A stretch of 16,268 bases of DNA from Desulfobulbaceae bacterium (GTDB taxonomy: Bacteria > Desulfobacterota > Desulfobulbia > Desulfobulbales > SURF-16): assembly GCA_024763495.1 (NCBI GenBank), contig JANTFJ010000010.1, forward strand, positions 1-16,268, in the 5' to 3' direction. Positions 15,252-16,268 of the stretch are shown piece by piece. Position 1 is the stretch's first letter. Every line of letters begins with the position of its first letter. Made by a program: the position numbers and the translations under genes. Below the pieces are notes generated by a model. That model saw nothing but the letters and a program-made list of their open reading frames with translations. It was not told the DNA's origin and did not search any database.

Positions 15252-15294
15252 AGGTCCACTTCCACTTTGGTAAATTAGAGAAGTGACCTATTAT
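15252..15294 (+). promoter_or_regulatory. Probable promoter with overlapping inverted repeat
   Basis: TTGGTA (15267-15272), a 16-base spacer and TATTAT (15289-15294) form a plausible sigma-70 promoter about 35 bases upstream of the start codon. The inverted repeat AGGTCCACTTC (15252-15262) and GAAGTGACCT (15280-15289, one base bulge) brackets the -35 box and reaches the edge of the -10 box, as an operator would. Confidence 0.35.
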
Positions 15295-15328
15295 ATATTT
15301 TAACCACTAAATAAAACAGGAAAAATCA

Positions 15329-16126
15329 ATGTTAACACCCGAAGATTTTTTTGATCTTTCTTCCTTTATCCATCATGATTTACTGCAAAGTGGAAAATAT
15401 GTCTGGGACAGCCTGAAAAACCTGAAGGAATATATGGCGGATCAGACGTATGCCAAGCTTTCCGCTTTAACAAATAATAATGAACTTTTAACAAAAACAG
15501 TTGTCTATTACAACGAATCTCTGCTTCCGACAGAAGATCTGACCATAAAATTTGGTGATGCCACCAAGGGCAAGCTCCTGGTTTATCGAAATAACAAATT
15601 ACTGAAAGGGGCCAGCGTTATCATGGCCGGCGCGCTCATCCAGGGTAATCGACTGCAACTGGGCAATTCAGTATTAATCGAACCCGGAGCACTTATTAAG
15701 TCTCCCGCCATTATCGGCGACAACACCGAAATCCGCCAGGGAGCATATCTCCGGGGCAATTGCCTGATCGGGAAACGATGCGTTGTCGGTCATGTAACAG
15801 AGGTAAAACATACTATATTTTTAGATGATGCCAAGGCAGGGCACTTTGCTTATCTTGGTGACAGTATTCTGGGCAACCAGGTAAATCTCGGGGCTGGAAG
15901 CAAACTGGCGAACCTGCGTTTCACCAGTGGCGATGTCCAGGTTAGAAGTGACGGCAAAACCGTTTCCACCGGCTTACGAAAACTGGGGGCTGTTTTAGGT
16001 GATCAGGTGCAGACAGGCTGTAATTCCGTAACAAACCCCGGAACTATTATGGGCCGAAAATCAATCCTGATGCCTAACACAACAGCACCCTCGGGATTGC
16101 ACAGGGCTAGTTCTCTTATCCGTTAG
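15329..16126 (+). CDS. Left-handed beta-helix protein, GlmU C-terminal-like
   Basis: A 265-residue protein. Residues about 90-250 are hexapeptide-repeat coils of a left-handed beta-helix (ASVIMAGALIQGNRLQLGNSVLIEPGALI and on). GHVTEVKHTIF then GHFAYLGDSILGNQVNLGAGSKLANLR (171-197) closely resembles the GlmU acetyltransferase region, with H172 at the place of its catalytic histidine. It lacks a nucleotidyltransferase domain: residues 1-90 are mostly helical with short strands, so it is not a whole GlmU. It may transfer an acetyl group to a sugar or nucleotide sugar, but its substrate is unknown. The ATG has AGGA about 8 bases upstream. It is a lone gene with its own promoter, flanked by direct repeats. 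Confidence 0.8.
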   Translation: MLTPEDFFDLSSFIHHDLLQSGKYVWDSLKNLKEYMADQTYAKLSALTNNNELLTKTVVYYNESLLPTEDLTIKFGDATKGKLLVYRNNKLLKGASVIMAGALIQGNRLQLGNSVLIEPGALIKSPAIIGDNTEIRQGAYLRGNCLIGKRCVVGHVTEVKHTIFLDDAKAGHFAYLGDSILGNQVNLGAGSKLANLRFTSGDVQVRSDGKTVSTGLRKLGAVLGDQVQTGCNSVTNPGTIMGRKSILMPNTTAPSGLHRASSLIR

Positions 16127-16152
16127 TCCCTTAGAATTAATTTTCGTGTTTT

Positions 16153-16183
16153 TTACACCCCTCAAGGGGGTACTGAAAAGAGT
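16153..16183 (+). repeat. Hairpin-bearing direct repeat, right copy
   Basis: TTACACCCC-TCAA-GGGGGTACTGAAAAGAGT. The CCCC/GGGG stem has a four-base TCAA loop, and it lies 26 bases after the stop of the beta-helix gene. There is no T-tract after it, so it is not a standard terminator. The remaining 85 bases to the window end hold no recognised feature. Confidence 0.75.
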
Positions 16184-16268
16184 GGCAAGAAATTGAAAAC
16201 TTTCTTTAAAATAAATAACTCGAAGGTCTCACTATGTTCGCTATCTGCATCTACTGTTAAGGGACTTA

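Larger units (their letters stand above)
14568..15328. other. 761 bp intergenic region between lon and the beta-helix gene
   Basis: Between divergent lon and the beta-helix gene. It holds MITE copy B (14600-14785), a pair of hairpins (14847-14890), about 200 bp of AT-rich unique sequence with no ORF (14891-15091), the third CGGAGTCGGAG repeat (15092-15158), a direct repeat (15192-15219), a 16 bp repeat (15233-15248) and an inverted repeat around a probable promoter (15252-15294). No RNA gene recognised. Confidence 0.7.

Noticed and set aside
15192..16183. Integron cassette with attC sites
   Set aside because: The repeats are too short and lack R and L core-site structure; no integrase is in the window.
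1..16268. CRISPR array
   Set aside because: Repeats are irregularly spaced, in both orientations and spread over 15 kb, with no cas genes.

Overview
The window holds eleven complete protein-coding genes from what looks like a Gram-negative, probably anaerobic bacterium. LptD and two murein transglycosylases show an outer membrane and a murein layer, and GspG points to type II secretion. The gene mix, mid-range GC content and Lon sequence style suggest Desulfobacterota (former Deltaproteobacteria); this placement is an inference. No rRNA, tRNA, CRISPR array, phage gene or transposase gene was seen. All eleven genes are ordinary chromosomal genes. What stands out is the density of short non-coding repeats between them.

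Layout. 1-250: repeat DNA. 251-2316, minus strand: a coupled pair, a DHH-family phosphoesterase followed by an MltB-type lytic transglycosylase with a GTGA overlap. 2317-2557: a mosaic of repeats. 2558-6596, minus strand: ilvD (dihydroxy-acid dehydratase) then lptD (outer-membrane LPS translocon). 6597-7123: divergent intergenic region with the ilvD promoter and a 110 bp hairpin repeat. 7124-10440, plus strand: a radical SAM protein, an RNase E/G with a long lysine-rich N-terminal tail, and a small PilZ-domain protein. 10446-10623: a 178 bp quasi-palindromic MITE-like element between convergent genes. 10658-14567, minus strand: lon, mltG and gspG in one tight operon. 14600-14785: a second, inverted copy of the same element directly upstream of lon. 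14786-15328: non-coding DNA with hairpins and repeats. 15329-16126, plus strand: a left-handed beta-helix (GlmU C-terminal-like) protein flanked by direct repeats.

Working together: LptD, MltB and MltG act in envelope assembly and remodelling, GspG in secretion, IlvD in branched-chain amino acid synthesis, Lon and RNase E/G in protein and RNA turnover, and PilZ in c-di-GMP response.

The repeats fall into at least four families. (1) A 12-bp motif of the form TGA-N3-GTTAC, in about 14 intergenic copies, often at the ends of longer hairpin-forming blocks. (2) A 44-53 bp block starting CGGAGTCGGAGTT, in three copies, two of them inverted around the DHH/mltB pair. (3) The 178/186 bp element with GGGTTCACTC ends. 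(4) A roughly 30 bp hairpin-bearing direct repeat around the last gene. They look like non-autonomous mobile or REP-like sequences, and some now border or supply stop codons, start regions and probably promoters.
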